Shown here: positions 41,835 to 49,161 of the stretch, piece by piece
Layout of the letters: the number at the start of each line of letters is the position of its first letter
How positions within the stretch are numbered: position 1 is the first letter of the stretch
NCBI RefSeq assembly: GCF_040717455.1
Contig: NZ_JBFEFH010000015.1
Span: forward strand, 62,001 to 126,000
Length of the DNA: 64,000 bases
Direction: 5' to 3'
Source: Tautonia sp040717455
GTDB taxonomy: Bacteria > Planctomycetota > Planctomycetia > Isosphaerales > Isosphaeraceae
Program-made: the position numbers and the translations under genes
Notes under the pieces: model-generated
The model's database searches: none
What the model was told of the DNA's origin: nothing
Seen by the model: only the letters and a program-made list of their open reading frames with translations

Positions 41835-42858
41835 AGAAGAGTTACGCCTTGCAAGGGCTCGCCTGAGTGCGATTGAGTCGGTCCTGGCCGGCCGGGAAGC
41901 GGGGACCGAGCCCCGGCCCTTCGTCGGCAGGGTGGTCGACGGCGGGGCAATGCCGACGACCGTCCCTCGGGTCTTCCTGGTCAACCCGTCCCGGCCGGCC
42001 TGGACCGAGACCGAGGGCGAGGCCTGGTCCTGGTCGGCCTCGGGGTCGAATCGGGTGCCGGTCCTGGTCCTCGGTCCGGGGGTGCCGACCGAGGGGGATG
42101 AGGTGCTCGTCTTCCCGACGCGGTCCGGGCGGTTCGTCGGGAAGCGGCTCGGGGCCGCGGCCGGTCCTCCGGGCCGACCCCCCTTGACGACGTGCGAGGG
42201 GCTCCCGATGCCCAACACCCTGGCCTTCTCGGGGACGGTGACGGTCTTGCACCCCATAAACAATGGGGCGCTGGCGGGCACGGTCTTCTTCTCGGAGCCG
42301 CTCGCCGGCACCCTGAACCGGATCGGCCCGCTCGACCAGGCCAATCCCTTTGTCGCGGCGGGCCGGGGGTCGGAGTCGTCGGTCATCGGGAACGCGCTGA
42401 ACTATTACCTGGGCGAGATCGAGGTGCCGGTCGCGATCCCGCCGACGGTCGAGGGAATCCTCCAGACTCCGGTCCCGGGCGGGTCGACGACCTATCGCAT
42501 GAGCATGATCTACGCGCCGGGGACGTATGTCGGCCTGCCCCCGCCGTCGCCGACCTGCTCGGCCTTGGGCCGGATCGGCGTGGTGCCCTTCTTCGCCGGC
42601 CCGGGGACCGAGCATCGCTACCTGAGCCAACTCGTCCCGGTCTCGACCGACCCGGGCTTCCCGCCGATCAACACCGGGTATCTGACGGGCGTGTCGTGGC
42701 TGGGAGTCACGGGCAATCCGGACTTCCCGGCGGGGGAGGTGGTCAATATCAGCAGCCCGGTCTATGTGTCGTATTCCGCGTCGGCGAATCCGTTCCTCGA
42801 TCTGTCCCAGGTCTGGTGCCAGGTCCGGATCCTCGGCGTCCTGACCCCCGTCCCATAG
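41824..42858 (+). CDS. Fibre-associated protein with extra C-terminal domain
   Basis: A 344-residue protein. Residues 1-107 match the preceding gene in design (MDLAEELRLARARLSAIE, then a beta domain ending RSGRFVGKRLG). The remaining residues are beta-rich and compact (TLAFSGTVTVLHPINNGALAG and WLGVTGNPDFPAG), unlike any family I know. The tandem arrangement suggests a modular tip or chaperone-adhesin system in which the C-terminal part was added. Confidence 0.6.
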   Translation: MDLAEELRLARARLSAIESVLAGREAGTEPRPFVGRVVDGGAMPTTVPRVFLVNPSRPAWTETEGEAWSWSASGSNRVPVLVLGPGVPTEGDEVLVFPTRSGRFVGKRLGAAAGPPGRPPLTTCEGLPMPNTLAFSGTVTVLHPINNGALAGTVFFSEPLAGTLNRIGPLDQANPFVAAGRGSESSVIGNALNYYLGEIEVPVAIPPTVEGILQTPVPGGSTTYRMSMIYAPGTYVGLPPPSPTCSALGRIGVVPFFAGPGTEHRYLSQLVPVSTDPGFPPINTGYLTGVSWLGVTGNPDFPAGEVVNISSPVYVSYSASANPFLDLSQVWCQVRILGVLTPVP

Positions 42859-42868
42859 GATCCCGCCC

Positions 42869-45013
42869 ATGCCCGTCTTCGACCCGATGCCCCTGGCGGC
42901 CGACCTGCAGCCGATCCCGATCGGGGTCTACCGCTATCGGCCCGAGGAAGATGTGCCGTTCGAGCCCTTGCCGAACGTCCGATGCACGAAGATCACCTGG
43001 TATGAGGGTGCGCATCCGGCCGACGCCGAGTTCCGCTATGTGGTGGATCCGTTCCTCAACCCGGCGCTGCCGACCAGCTTCACCAAGCTGGTCTCGCTGG
43101 GCACCTCGGGCCCGGGGGTCCTGCTCGAGGACGACCGCGTGGTGGTGGTCGCCGCGGCCCCGAGCGGGGAGCTGCGCTACCTGTTCGACGGCTTCATCAA
43201 GCTCCCCGAGCTGTCGCTCACCGGGGACGGCCTGGCCGTGCCGATCCGGGCGGTGCAGGTGGCGATCCGGGCATGGGACTCCACCTTCCTCGGGGGGCCG
43301 TATCGCCAGGCATTGCGGTGGGACGATCCGGAATGGACCGTGCCGACGATGTTGCCCGGCCGGTTCAACCCGTCCGGCAAGCCGAATTGCACCGGGCCCG
43401 GTTATGAATATGAGCCCCCGGACGGCGGGCTCCCCTTCCCGGTCTTCATCGACGAGGCGGTCCCCCTGCCGGCCGAGGCCCGGACCTACTGGACCGTCGA
43501 CCGCGCCGTCCAGATGATCCTCGGCACCATGAATAACCGGGAAACCTGGATCACCAACCCGACGCCGGAGCAGCTCGAGACCTCCCTGACGCGGATCATC
43601 GCGACCGGCGCGGACCCGATCGACCTGGACGACCCGGAAACCTTCGATCGGCTCCGGGTCGTCATCAACGACCAGGCCGCCCAGGACCGCACCTGGCCGG
43701 AATTCGTCGAGCAGCTCCTGGCTCCTCACGGCTTCCGGTTCCGCTTCTCGCTCCGGGCCGATGCCGAAGGGCGGCCGGAGACCTACCTCACGTTCTACCA
43801 CGTCACCGACCCGAACCCCGGGCCGATCCATCGGGTGGTCTATCTCCAGCCGCCGGGGTCCGTGCTCGACGCCAACCGGTCGAATCTCTCGGCGGTGCAG
43901 CTCCAACGCGACTCGACCCAGCTCGTCAACCGGATCCAGGTCCGCTTCGCGCCGACCCGGATCGAGATGGGGGTGATCCTGTTGCCGGGGTTCGAGCCGG
44001 AGCCCGACGACGCCGATCCCGAGAACATCGAGCGTTTCCGGCGGACCAAGGAGTCGCCCGACGTCGACCCGCGCAAGTACCGCTCCTGGACGTACAACGA
44101 GACGGGGGAAGGGGTCTGGCGTTACAACCCGGGCGACGTCGAGGGGGTGTATGAGCAGGGCCCCGAGGTCGTCAACGGGTTCGACGGCATCTTCAATCAG
44201 GGGTACTACGCCCAGCGCCGCCGGCCGGCGCAGTCGCGATTGCTCTCGGCCGACGAGGACGGGCGCCCTCGCCGGCCCATGCTCGGCATCCTGGTCAATT
44301 ACTCGGGCGAGGCGCCGGGCATCTGGGACGGCTCGGGGGACGTCTACTGGATCAAGGGGGGCTGGCGGCTCGACGAGGAACGCCTGGGGATCGTGGTCGA
44401 GGCGAACGACCCGAACGACTGGGCGATCGGGGGCCACGAGGACGTCGAGCAGCTCAACGGCGGGCACCTCCGGCTGATCGACTGGCTCAACGGCACCAAC
44501 GGCGCCGAGCGGCGGAACATCGCCCTGGTGCTCGTCTGCGTCCTGGAGGACGATTTCGCGGTCCGGGCCGACCCGGGCCGCGACCCGCACAGCCCGACCC
44601 GGTTCGAAGTCTCCCGGGCGGTCGATTCCTCGGACCGCCACCGGTTCGACCTGGTCCATGCGTCCAGCCCGTACTTCGACCCCGGACGACGCGCGAAGGA
44701 CGCCGAGGGCAACGACCTGGATGTCCAGGTCAACCGGGACGACCGGGAGCAGGCCCGGAGTGACGCGATCAGCCGACGCGCGGCGAGCGCCTACCCGGTC
44801 TTCGCGGGCTCGATGACCCTGCCCCGGCTCTCGAACACCTATCCGGTCGGCGCCCGGATCACTCGGATCGTCGGCCACGACATGAGCCTCCGGCTCGACG
44901 GCGGGTCGGACCCCGACGCCGCGGTCTACCCGAGGATCGTCCAGGTGACCTGGGACCTGGACCAAGGCCAATACACGCGATTACAGCTTACCGATGGTCG
45001 CGCGACCCGATGA
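42869..45013 (+). CDS. Tail hub/baseplate protein
   Basis: A 714-residue protein, last gene of the structural operon. It starts MPVFDPMPLAADLQPIPIGV with beta-rich domains. The middle (TWPEFVEQLLAPHGFRFRFSL, then LTFYHVTDPNPG, then LQRDSTQLVNRIQVRF) resembles hub proteins of siphovirus tails, where a 'find the first solution, then transform' beta core is common. The C-terminus has YPVGARITRIVGHDMSLRL, again hub-like. No lysozyme or peptidase motif is seen. Confidence 0.6.
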   Translation: MPVFDPMPLAADLQPIPIGVYRYRPEEDVPFEPLPNVRCTKITWYEGAHPADAEFRYVVDPFLNPALPTSFTKLVSLGTSGPGVLLEDDRVVVVAAAPSGELRYLFDGFIKLPELSLTGDGLAVPIRAVQVAIRAWDSTFLGGPYRQALRWDDPEWTVPTMLPGRFNPSGKPNCTGPGYEYEPPDGGLPFPVFIDEAVPLPAEARTYWTVDRAVQMILGTMNNRETWITNPTPEQLETSLTRIIATGADPIDLDDPETFDRLRVVINDQAAQDRTWPEFVEQLLAPHGFRFRFSLRADAEGRPETYLTFYHVTDPNPGPIHRVVYLQPPGSVLDANRSNLSAVQLQRDSTQLVNRIQVRFAPTRIEMGVILLPGFEPEPDDADPENIERFRRTKESPDVDPRKYRSWTYNETGEGVWRYNPGDVEGVYEQGPEVVNGFDGIFNQGYYAQRRRPAQSRLLSADEDGRPRRPMLGILVNYSGEAPGIWDGSGDVYWIKGGWRLDEERLGIVVEANDPNDWAIGGHEDVEQLNGGHLRLIDWLNGTNGAERRNIALVLVCVLEDDFAVRADPGRDPHSPTRFEVSRAVDSSDRHRFDLVHASSPYFDPGRRAKDAEGNDLDVQVNRDDREQARSDAISRRAASAYPVFAGSMTLPRLSNTYPVGARITRIVGHDMSLRLDGGSDPDAAVYPRIVQVTWDLDQGQYTRLQLTDGRATR

Positions 45014-45014
45014 T

Positions 45015-45052
45015 CACGTTGACACGGAAACACCACGTTGACGCAGAAACAC
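45015..45052. repeat. Tandem 19-bp imperfect direct repeats
   Basis: CACGTTGAC-AC-GGAAACAC and CACGTTGAC-GC-AGAAACAC lie back to back immediately after the hub gene stop (17 of 19 identical). They are not hairpin-forming. They could bind a protein or be a footprint of insertion at the end of the structural operon. Confidence 0.6.
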
Positions 45053-45154
45053 ACGGCCAGGTCCCGTGCTTGATGCAGGCAACTCATCCTCCGTAGAATC
45101 CCAAGACCTCACATCGCGGCTTCCCGTCACGGGATCAGGCAGGAGGTGGATCTG

Positions 45155-45415
45155 GTGTTGCGCGCAATCAGGCGGTCCAGCGTCCGGGTCATCCGCTTCG
45201 AAGTCCATCTGCCCGCCATCCGCCTGACGCATCGGGTCCAGGTGGGCATCCGATACGGCCCGCGCTGGGCGATGTGCCGCCTGAATCGCCGGGGCACCGC
45301 CCTGAAGGTCGGGCTCCTGGCGCTGGACGTCCGGCTCCGATGGCGCGGGACGATGCACGCGCCGACCGACACGGGCCCCCGGGAGCGGGAATCCCTGTCG
45401 CGCTCGACCGCCTAA
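45155..45415 (+). CDS. Small basic beta-rich protein
   Basis: Eighty-six residues from GTG 45155, 8 nt after AGGAGG (GTG 45146 also in frame). It is Arg-rich with alternating strands (VRVIRFEVHLPAIRLTHRVQVGIRYG, then TALKVGLLALDVRLRWRG). It sits between the structural operon and the convergent repressor gene, overlapping the latter's stop by 4 nt. It may be a lysogeny-associated or late protein. No family recognised. Confidence 0.45.
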   Translation: MLRAIRRSSVRVIRFEVHLPAIRLTHRVQVGIRYGPRWAMCRLNRRGTALKVGLLALDVRLRWRGTMHAPTDTGPRERESLSRSTA

Positions 45416-45870
45416 TCCTGGGACTTCCGCCCCGGCGGCCGTCCGCGTTTGCGACGGACCTGCTCGGGGGGCAGGTGCGCCCGGGCATGGCCGAGTTGCA
45501 CGCTCGCCAGGTAATCGATCAACACGTCCTCGACGACTTCATCCCCGCCGCACAACGCGATGAGCTTCTGCAGCTTATCCTGCTCCCGCCCCGGCAGGCT
45601 GCCCGGCTCCGGCGGCCCGACATAACCCGGGTAATAGACCAGATCGTTGACCGGCCGCCCGATCACGGCGGCGAGATAGACCAGGTCGCGGACATCGGGT
45701 TGCCCCTCCCCGTTGATCCACTTCGAGATCCGGGTCTGATGCAGCCGCCGATACTCGTCGTCGCCGAGCGTCCGGGCGAGCTCCTGGATGCGATCGGACA
45801 CCTCGCGTTGGGAGAGGCCTTCATCCTCCATCAACGCTTGATAATACTGCATCATGTAACCGTAGGACAT
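45412..45870 (-). CDS. Phage repressor (XRE-type helix-turn-helix)
   Basis: A 152-residue protein. The helix-turn-helix lies at about 18-70: LSQREVSDRIQEL, then RISKWINGEGQPDVRDLVYLAAVIGRPVNDLV. A C-terminal helical part follows, then a basic Arg/Lys tail (RRKRGRPPGRK, an AT-hook-like element). It is divergent from the early operon, which is the classical place for a CI-like repressor. There is no LexA/S24 self-cleavage domain, so SOS induction would need another route. The GGTTGA-type palindromes upstream are its likely operators. Confidence 0.75.
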   Translation of the reverse strand: MSYGYMMQYYQALMEDEGLSQREVSDRIQELARTLGDDEYRRLHQTRISKWINGEGQPDVRDLVYLAAVIGRPVNDLVYYPGYVGPPEPGSLPGREQDKLQKLIALCGGDEVVEDVLIDYLASVQLGHARAHLPPEQVRRKRGRPPGRKSQD

Positions 45871-45907
45871 GGTCTAGCCTCGCAGTTCGGGCGGTCAAAC
45901 GACGCAT

Positions 45908-45951
45908 TGTACGGCCGGAATCTCGTGTGCTGCAAACTGTAGCACCGTACA
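45908..45951. promoter_or_regulatory. Inverted repeats in the repressor control region
   Basis: TGTACGG (45908-45914) pairs with CCGTACA (45945-45951), and inside that span GTGCT (45927-45931) pairs with AGCAC (45941-45945). They differ from the GGTTGA operators and lie just upstream of the repressor start, so they may bind a second regulator or the repressor's antagonist. Confidence 0.45.
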
Positions 45952-46002
45952 GGCTTGCGCGGCGAATCGGCGTGAGCCCGGGGGAAATCCGAACCAGATC
46001 CC

Positions 46003-46066
46003 TTGATTCCGACCGGCCGACCGCCCTACGATCTCCCTGGTTGAATTTCAACCTATTTCAGGTTGA
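46003..46066 (+). promoter_or_regulatory. Early promoter and double operator
   Basis: TTGATT (46003-46008) and TACGAT (46027-46032), 18 nt apart, form a moderate promoter for the early operon. Six bases later three half-sites follow: GGTTGA (46039), TCAACC (46048) and GGTTGA (46061). The first two form a palindrome with a 3-bp spacer. The last two form TCAACCT-ATTTC-AGGTTGA, 7-bp arms with 5-bp spacer. They cover the start and the first 25 transcribed bases, as for a repressor-controlled lytic promoter. Confidence 0.65.
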
Positions 46067-46096
46067 GCCGTCATCCAGAATAGGGGAGATCGTGAC

Positions 46097-46354
46097 ATGG
46101 CGGACGCGACGACGAAGGCGGAGGGGGCGGCAGTCGATGCCCCCCCCCGCGTCCTGGGGACGGGCGAGATCGCGCGGCGTGCCGGGGTGGCGCGCATCCT
46201 GGTGACCTATTTCGCGGTCGCCGAGGGGGTGCCGATCCAGCGGGTCGGCCAGTCCTACCTGTTCCACGCCGCCGATGCCCATCGCCTGGTCGAGCGCCTC
46301 AGGGACCTCAATCGCCGGGTCGAGCGGCTCCGCGACCAGCTCGACGAACAATGA
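46097..46354 (+). CDS. Early MerR/excisionase-like HTH protein
   Basis: An 85-residue protein with a winged-helix/MerR-like pattern, GTGEIARRAGVARILVTYFAVAEGVPIQRVGQSYLFHAADAHRLVERL (about 21-68), then a charged coiled coil (LRDLNRRVERLRDQLDE). As first gene behind the early operator it may be a Cro-like switch protein, an excisionase or an activator. Ribosome binding site GGGGAG is present. Confidence 0.7.
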   Translation: MADATTKAEGAAVDAPPRVLGTGEIARRAGVARILVTYFAVAEGVPIQRVGQSYLFHAADAHRLVERLRDLNRRVERLRDQLDEQ

Positions 46355-46422
46355 ACGCCTGTCCCGGTGATTGTTCGGGAAACCCGGGAAGAGACAAGGG
46401 GTTATTTCGGGAGGTTGATTTC

Positions 46423-46722
46423 GTGAAACAGCGGCGTGTCGAGTTCGAGGAGGCGATCGCCTACCGGCTGATGGGGGACTGCCGCGTGCAGCTCGGCCCG
46501 GGGGCCGGGTTCGGCGGCAACCGGATCCGGGGCGAGTCGTCGGGCGATCCCCGGTCGAGTTATCAACGATTGCGAGACCAGGTCGACCGGCTCCGCGCCG
46601 CCTCGTGTGCCGTGCTCCGGTCCGCCCGGAGCGCGGACCGGTCGGAACTGGCCGACGCCCTGGAGATCCTGGACGCGGAGATCAGCCGGCTCGACGCCGA
46701 GCGGGCGGCGAGGAAGCGGTGA
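46423..46722 (+). CDS. Small early helical protein
   Basis: A 99-residue protein starting GTG 46423 with GGGAGG upstream. N-terminus MKQRRVEFEEAIAYRLMG. The C-terminal half is a helical hairpin (SYQRLRDQVDRLRAASCAVLRSA, then ELADALEILDAEISRLDAE). A lone GGTTGA half-site (46413-46418) lies between the ribosome binding site and the start. No family recognised. Confidence 0.55.
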   Translation: MKQRRVEFEEAIAYRLMGDCRVQLGPGAGFGGNRIRGESSGDPRSSYQRLRDQVDRLRAASCAVLRSARSADRSELADALEILDAEISRLDAERAARKR

Positions 46723-46726
46723 AGCG

Positions 46727-46921
46727 ATGACAACGACGCCATCATCGATCGCTACATCGGTAACCGGGGCTACGAAGCAGAGCGACCCGACGAGTTTTAC
46801 CGTTGGGGTGGCCATCCTGGCTGAGGCACGGCAGCAGCGCAACGACAGCACGCACGGCGCCGATCGTGGGGCCGTGCTCGTGAAAGGTACGCTTGCACCT
46901 CATGAACGGCGACGGTCGTGA
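46727..46921 (+). CDS. Small early protein, polar and Ser/Thr-rich
   Basis: Sixty-four residues from ATG 46727, four bases after the previous stop, and ending where the initiator gene starts. It is polar (TTTPSSIATSVTGATKQSD), then FTVGVAILAEARQQR, with no recognised motif. Tight spacing on both sides supports a real gene. Its codons are less G+C-biased than those of its neighbours, which lowers certainty. Confidence 0.45.
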   Translation: MTTTPSSIATSVTGATKQSDPTSFTVGVAILAEARQQRNDSTHGADRGAVLVKGTLAPHERRRS

Positions 46922-47751
46922 TGAACTTTTCGGACGTGGAAATCCTGGCGCAAGTCCACCGGGATCACCCGAGGCGGGTCACCCTGTTCACCGTCGCGCT
47001 CGCCCTGGTCCGCTACCGAACCCAGCGCGAATTGCCGGTCAGTCCGGCCGAGCTGGCGAAGCTGACGGGCCAGGATTACACCTATGCGAAGCGGTCGCTC
47101 CGAGAAGCCAGACAGTACCTCAATGGGGCACCTCAAATACCCCAGACGGGGCACCTGGAGTACCCCAAGGGGGGCACCTCAAATACCCCAATGGGGCACC
47201 TGGAGTACCCCATTGGGGGCACCTCAAATACCCCAGACGGGGCACCTGGAGTACCCCAAGGGGGGCACCTCAAATGCCCCCCTCTTTATAAAGAAGAGGA
47301 AGAAGAATTAAGAGCGTGCTCTTCGCGCCCGCACGCACGCGAGGAACCCGTTCCGGAATCGAATCCGGAACCCGATCCGGGTCGGCCCCCGACGGACCCG
47401 TTCGCGGTCCCTCCGAAGGCTTTCGAGGCTCCCGAACCGGCCGAGCATCGCAAGCTCCGTCACCTGGCCGACGACCTGTCGGGCGGCAACCTGGGACGCT
47501 GGGCCTCGGACATGCTCAAGCTCGATTACCCGGCGCACCACGTCCGGGCCGTGATCGAGAAGAAGATCGCCGGTGCGCGGCCGATGCCCAGCCCCTCACT
47601 CCTGACGTCGATCCTCCAGCGTTGGGCGCGGGGGGAGGGTTCCGACATCCCCCCCGACCCGGCGACCGTGGCGAAGCGCAACGCCCCGGTCGAGTATTTC
47701 AAACCCGAGCGCAAGAGAACCTCGATACCAAGGATTTTCGGCGATGAATGA
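46918..47751 (+). CDS. Replication initiator/helicase loader containing the phage origin
   Basis: A 277-residue protein. The N-terminal winged helix (LFTVALALVRYRTQRELPVSPAELAKLTGQDYTYAKRSLREARQYL, about 22-68) fits phage O-type initiators. A repetitive linker (about 69-120) is encoded by seven iterons, then an acidic/Pro linker. The C-terminal helical domain (about 165-250, RWASDMLKLDYPAHHVRAVIEKKI) is the likely helicase-loading part. The helicase gene overlaps its end by 8 nt. Start is GTG 46918 or ATG 46921. Confidence 0.75.
   Translation: MMNFSDVEILAQVHRDHPRRVTLFTVALALVRYRTQRELPVSPAELAKLTGQDYTYAKRSLREARQYLNGAPQIPQTGHLEYPKGGTSNTPMGHLEYPIGGTSNTPDGAPGVPQGGHLKCPPLYKEEEEELRACSSRPHAREEPVPESNPEPDPGRPPTDPFAVPPKAFEAPEPAEHRKLRHLADDLSGGNLGRWASDMLKLDYPAHHVRAVIEKKIAGARPMPSPSLLTSILQRWARGEGSDIPPDPATVAKRNAPVEYFKPERKRTSIPRIFGDE
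47125..47281. repeat. ori: Seven iterons: phage replication origin
   Basis: Seven 20-bp units start at 47125, 47148, 47171, 47193, 47216, 47239 and 47262 (period 23, once 22). They alternate between GGGGCACCTCAAATACCCCA (units 1, 3, 5; unit 7 is a variant) and GGGGCACCTGGAGTACCCCA (units 2, 4, 6). Each unit has GGGG...CCCC palindromic ends. Two helical turns per unit put the sites on one face of DNA. An A/T-rich stretch follows directly, as in lambda, where the origin lies in the O gene. Confidence 0.85.
47283..47312. other. A/T-rich unwinding element beside the iterons
   Basis: About 30 bases, only about a third of them G or C, in an otherwise very G+C-rich gene, immediately after the last iteron. 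It includes the 10-bp palindrome CTTTATAAAG (47284-47293) and a run of GAAGA repeats. Followed by the palindrome AGAGC-GT-GCTCT (47311-47322). This fits a duplex-unwinding element where helicase is loaded. Confidence 0.7.
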
Positions 47752-49075
47752 CCGACTCCCGCCCCAGAACCTGGAGATGGAGCGTGCCGTCCTGGGTTGC
47801 GCCCTGCTCGACGGCACGAGCTTCGACGAGATGGCCGACCTGATCCGGGCCGAGGACTTCTACCGGGAGGCCCACGCGGTCACCTGGAAGACGATCGCCG
47901 CCTTGCGGGGCCGCGGCGAGCCGGCCGACGTGCTGACCGTGGCCGAGGCGATGCGGCGGTCCGGGGACTACCAGCGCGTCGGCGGTGACGCCTTCATCGA
48001 CGAACTTGCGGGCTCCGTCCCCCATGCGGCCAACGCCCTGCACTTCGCCGCGATCGTCAAGGAAAAGGCCAGGCTCCGGTGCCTGATCGAGGCGCTGGCC
48101 GAGGGATTGCGCCTGGCCTACGACGCGCCCAGCTACCTGACCGTCGATGAGATCGCGGGCCGGGTCGAGACCTCCGTCCTGGATGCGTCTCGGGACCTGG
48201 GCGGCTCGACGGTCCGGGAGGCTTACGAGGCGGCCTCCGAGTCGATCGAACGGGTCCAAGCCCGAGAAGAAGGGAACTTCACGGGGGTCGTGACCGGGCT
48301 CACCGAACTGGACGAGCTGACCGACGGCATGCAGCCGGCCCAACTGATCGTCCTCGCCGCCCGGCCGGGCAAGGGGAAGACGACGCTGGGCATCGACGTC
48401 GCCAGCTTCGTCACCCTGGAACTGAACAAATCCGTCCTGTTCTGCTCCCTGGAGATGGGCCGTCGCGAGCTGACCGACCGGATCCTGGCCAGTCGCGCGT
48501 CGGTCGCCGGGAAGAACATCCGCGACGGGAACGGGCTCCTCCCCGGCGACCACGTGCGCATGGGGCAGGTGTACGAGAAACTCCGGGCCGCCCGCTGGGC
48601 GATCGACGACGCGCCGAGCCGGACCGTCGCCGAGCTGGCGGCCATCGCCCGGAGGCGGCGGGCCACGCACGGGCTCGACCTGATCGTGGTCGATTACCTG
48701 CAACTGGTCACCGCCGAGGAGCGCAAGGGGGCCAATCGCCAGGAACAGGTGGCCCAGGTCAGCCGCGACCTGAAGAAGCTCTCCAAGACCCTGGAGGTGC
48801 CCGTCCTGGCCCTCTCCCAGCTCAACCGGGAGGTCGAGGGGCGCAGCGACCCCAGGCCCCGCCTGAGCGACCTGAGGGAGTCGGGCGCCATCGAGCAGGA
48901 CGCCGACGTCGTGCTCCTGATCCACCGGCCCGACGACCGCGACGGCCGCGTGGGCTACGCCGAGCTGATCGTCGCCAAGAACCGGAGCGGCCCGGAAGGG
49001 GTGGTCCAGCTCGCCTATCAGGACCAGTACCCCCGGTTCCGCGACTTCGTCCCGGCGACCGATTGGTCTGGTTGA
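47744..49075 (+). CDS. dnaB: Replicative DNA helicase (DnaB-like)
   Basis: A 443-residue DnaB-family helicase. The N-terminal domain has PPQNLEMERAVLGCALLD (about 6-23). The RecA-like domain has Walker A AARPGKGKTT (205-214), Walker B LIVVDYLQL (313-321), and VLALSQLNREVEGRSDPRPRLSDLRESGAIEQDAD, the conserved H3/H4 region. It unwinds DNA at the fork as a hexamer. It is the first replication gene after the initiator and overlaps its end. Confidence 0.95.
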   Translation: MNDRLPPQNLEMERAVLGCALLDGTSFDEMADLIRAEDFYREAHAVTWKTIAALRGRGEPADVLTVAEAMRRSGDYQRVGGDAFIDELAGSVPHAANALHFAAIVKEKARLRCLIEALAEGLRLAYDAPSYLTVDEIAGRVETSVLDASRDLGGSTVREAYEAASESIERVQAREEGNFTGVVTGLTELDELTDGMQPAQLIVLAARPGKGKTTLGIDVASFVTLELNKSVLFCSLEMGRRELTDRILASRASVAGKNIRDGNGLLPGDHVRMGQVYEKLRAARWAIDDAPSRTVAELAAIARRRRATHGLDLIVVDYLQLVTAEERKGANRQEQVAQVSRDLKKLSKTLEVPVLALSQLNREVEGRSDPRPRLSDLRESGAIEQDADVVLLIHRPDDRDGRVGYAELIVAKNRSGPEGVVQLAYQDQYPRFRDFVPATDWSG

Positions 49076-49148
49076 AATTCTGGTTGAAAAAACCAGGGGT
49101 CCTACTGGATATTCGGGAATCTCAACCTGTAGGATGATCTCGTCAACC
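49070..49148. promoter_or_regulatory. Operator cluster and promoter before the clamp gene
   Basis: Four half-sites: GGTTGA at 49070 and 49082, TCAACC at 49122 and 49143. A candidate promoter has -35 TTGAAA (49084-49089), inside the second half-site, and -10 GATATT (49108-49113), 18 nt apart. The expected start, near 49120, abuts the third half-site. The sequence 49080-49096 also folds as a 6-bp hairpin (CTGGTT/AACCAG). This suggests repressor control of a second early operon. Confidence 0.6.
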
Positions 49149-49161
49149 AGGAGACCGAACC

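Noticed and set aside
47125..47281. CRISPR-like array
   Set aside because: The repeats are 20 bp but the intervals are only 2-3 bp, there are no unique spacers and the array lies in a coding gene; iterons explain it.
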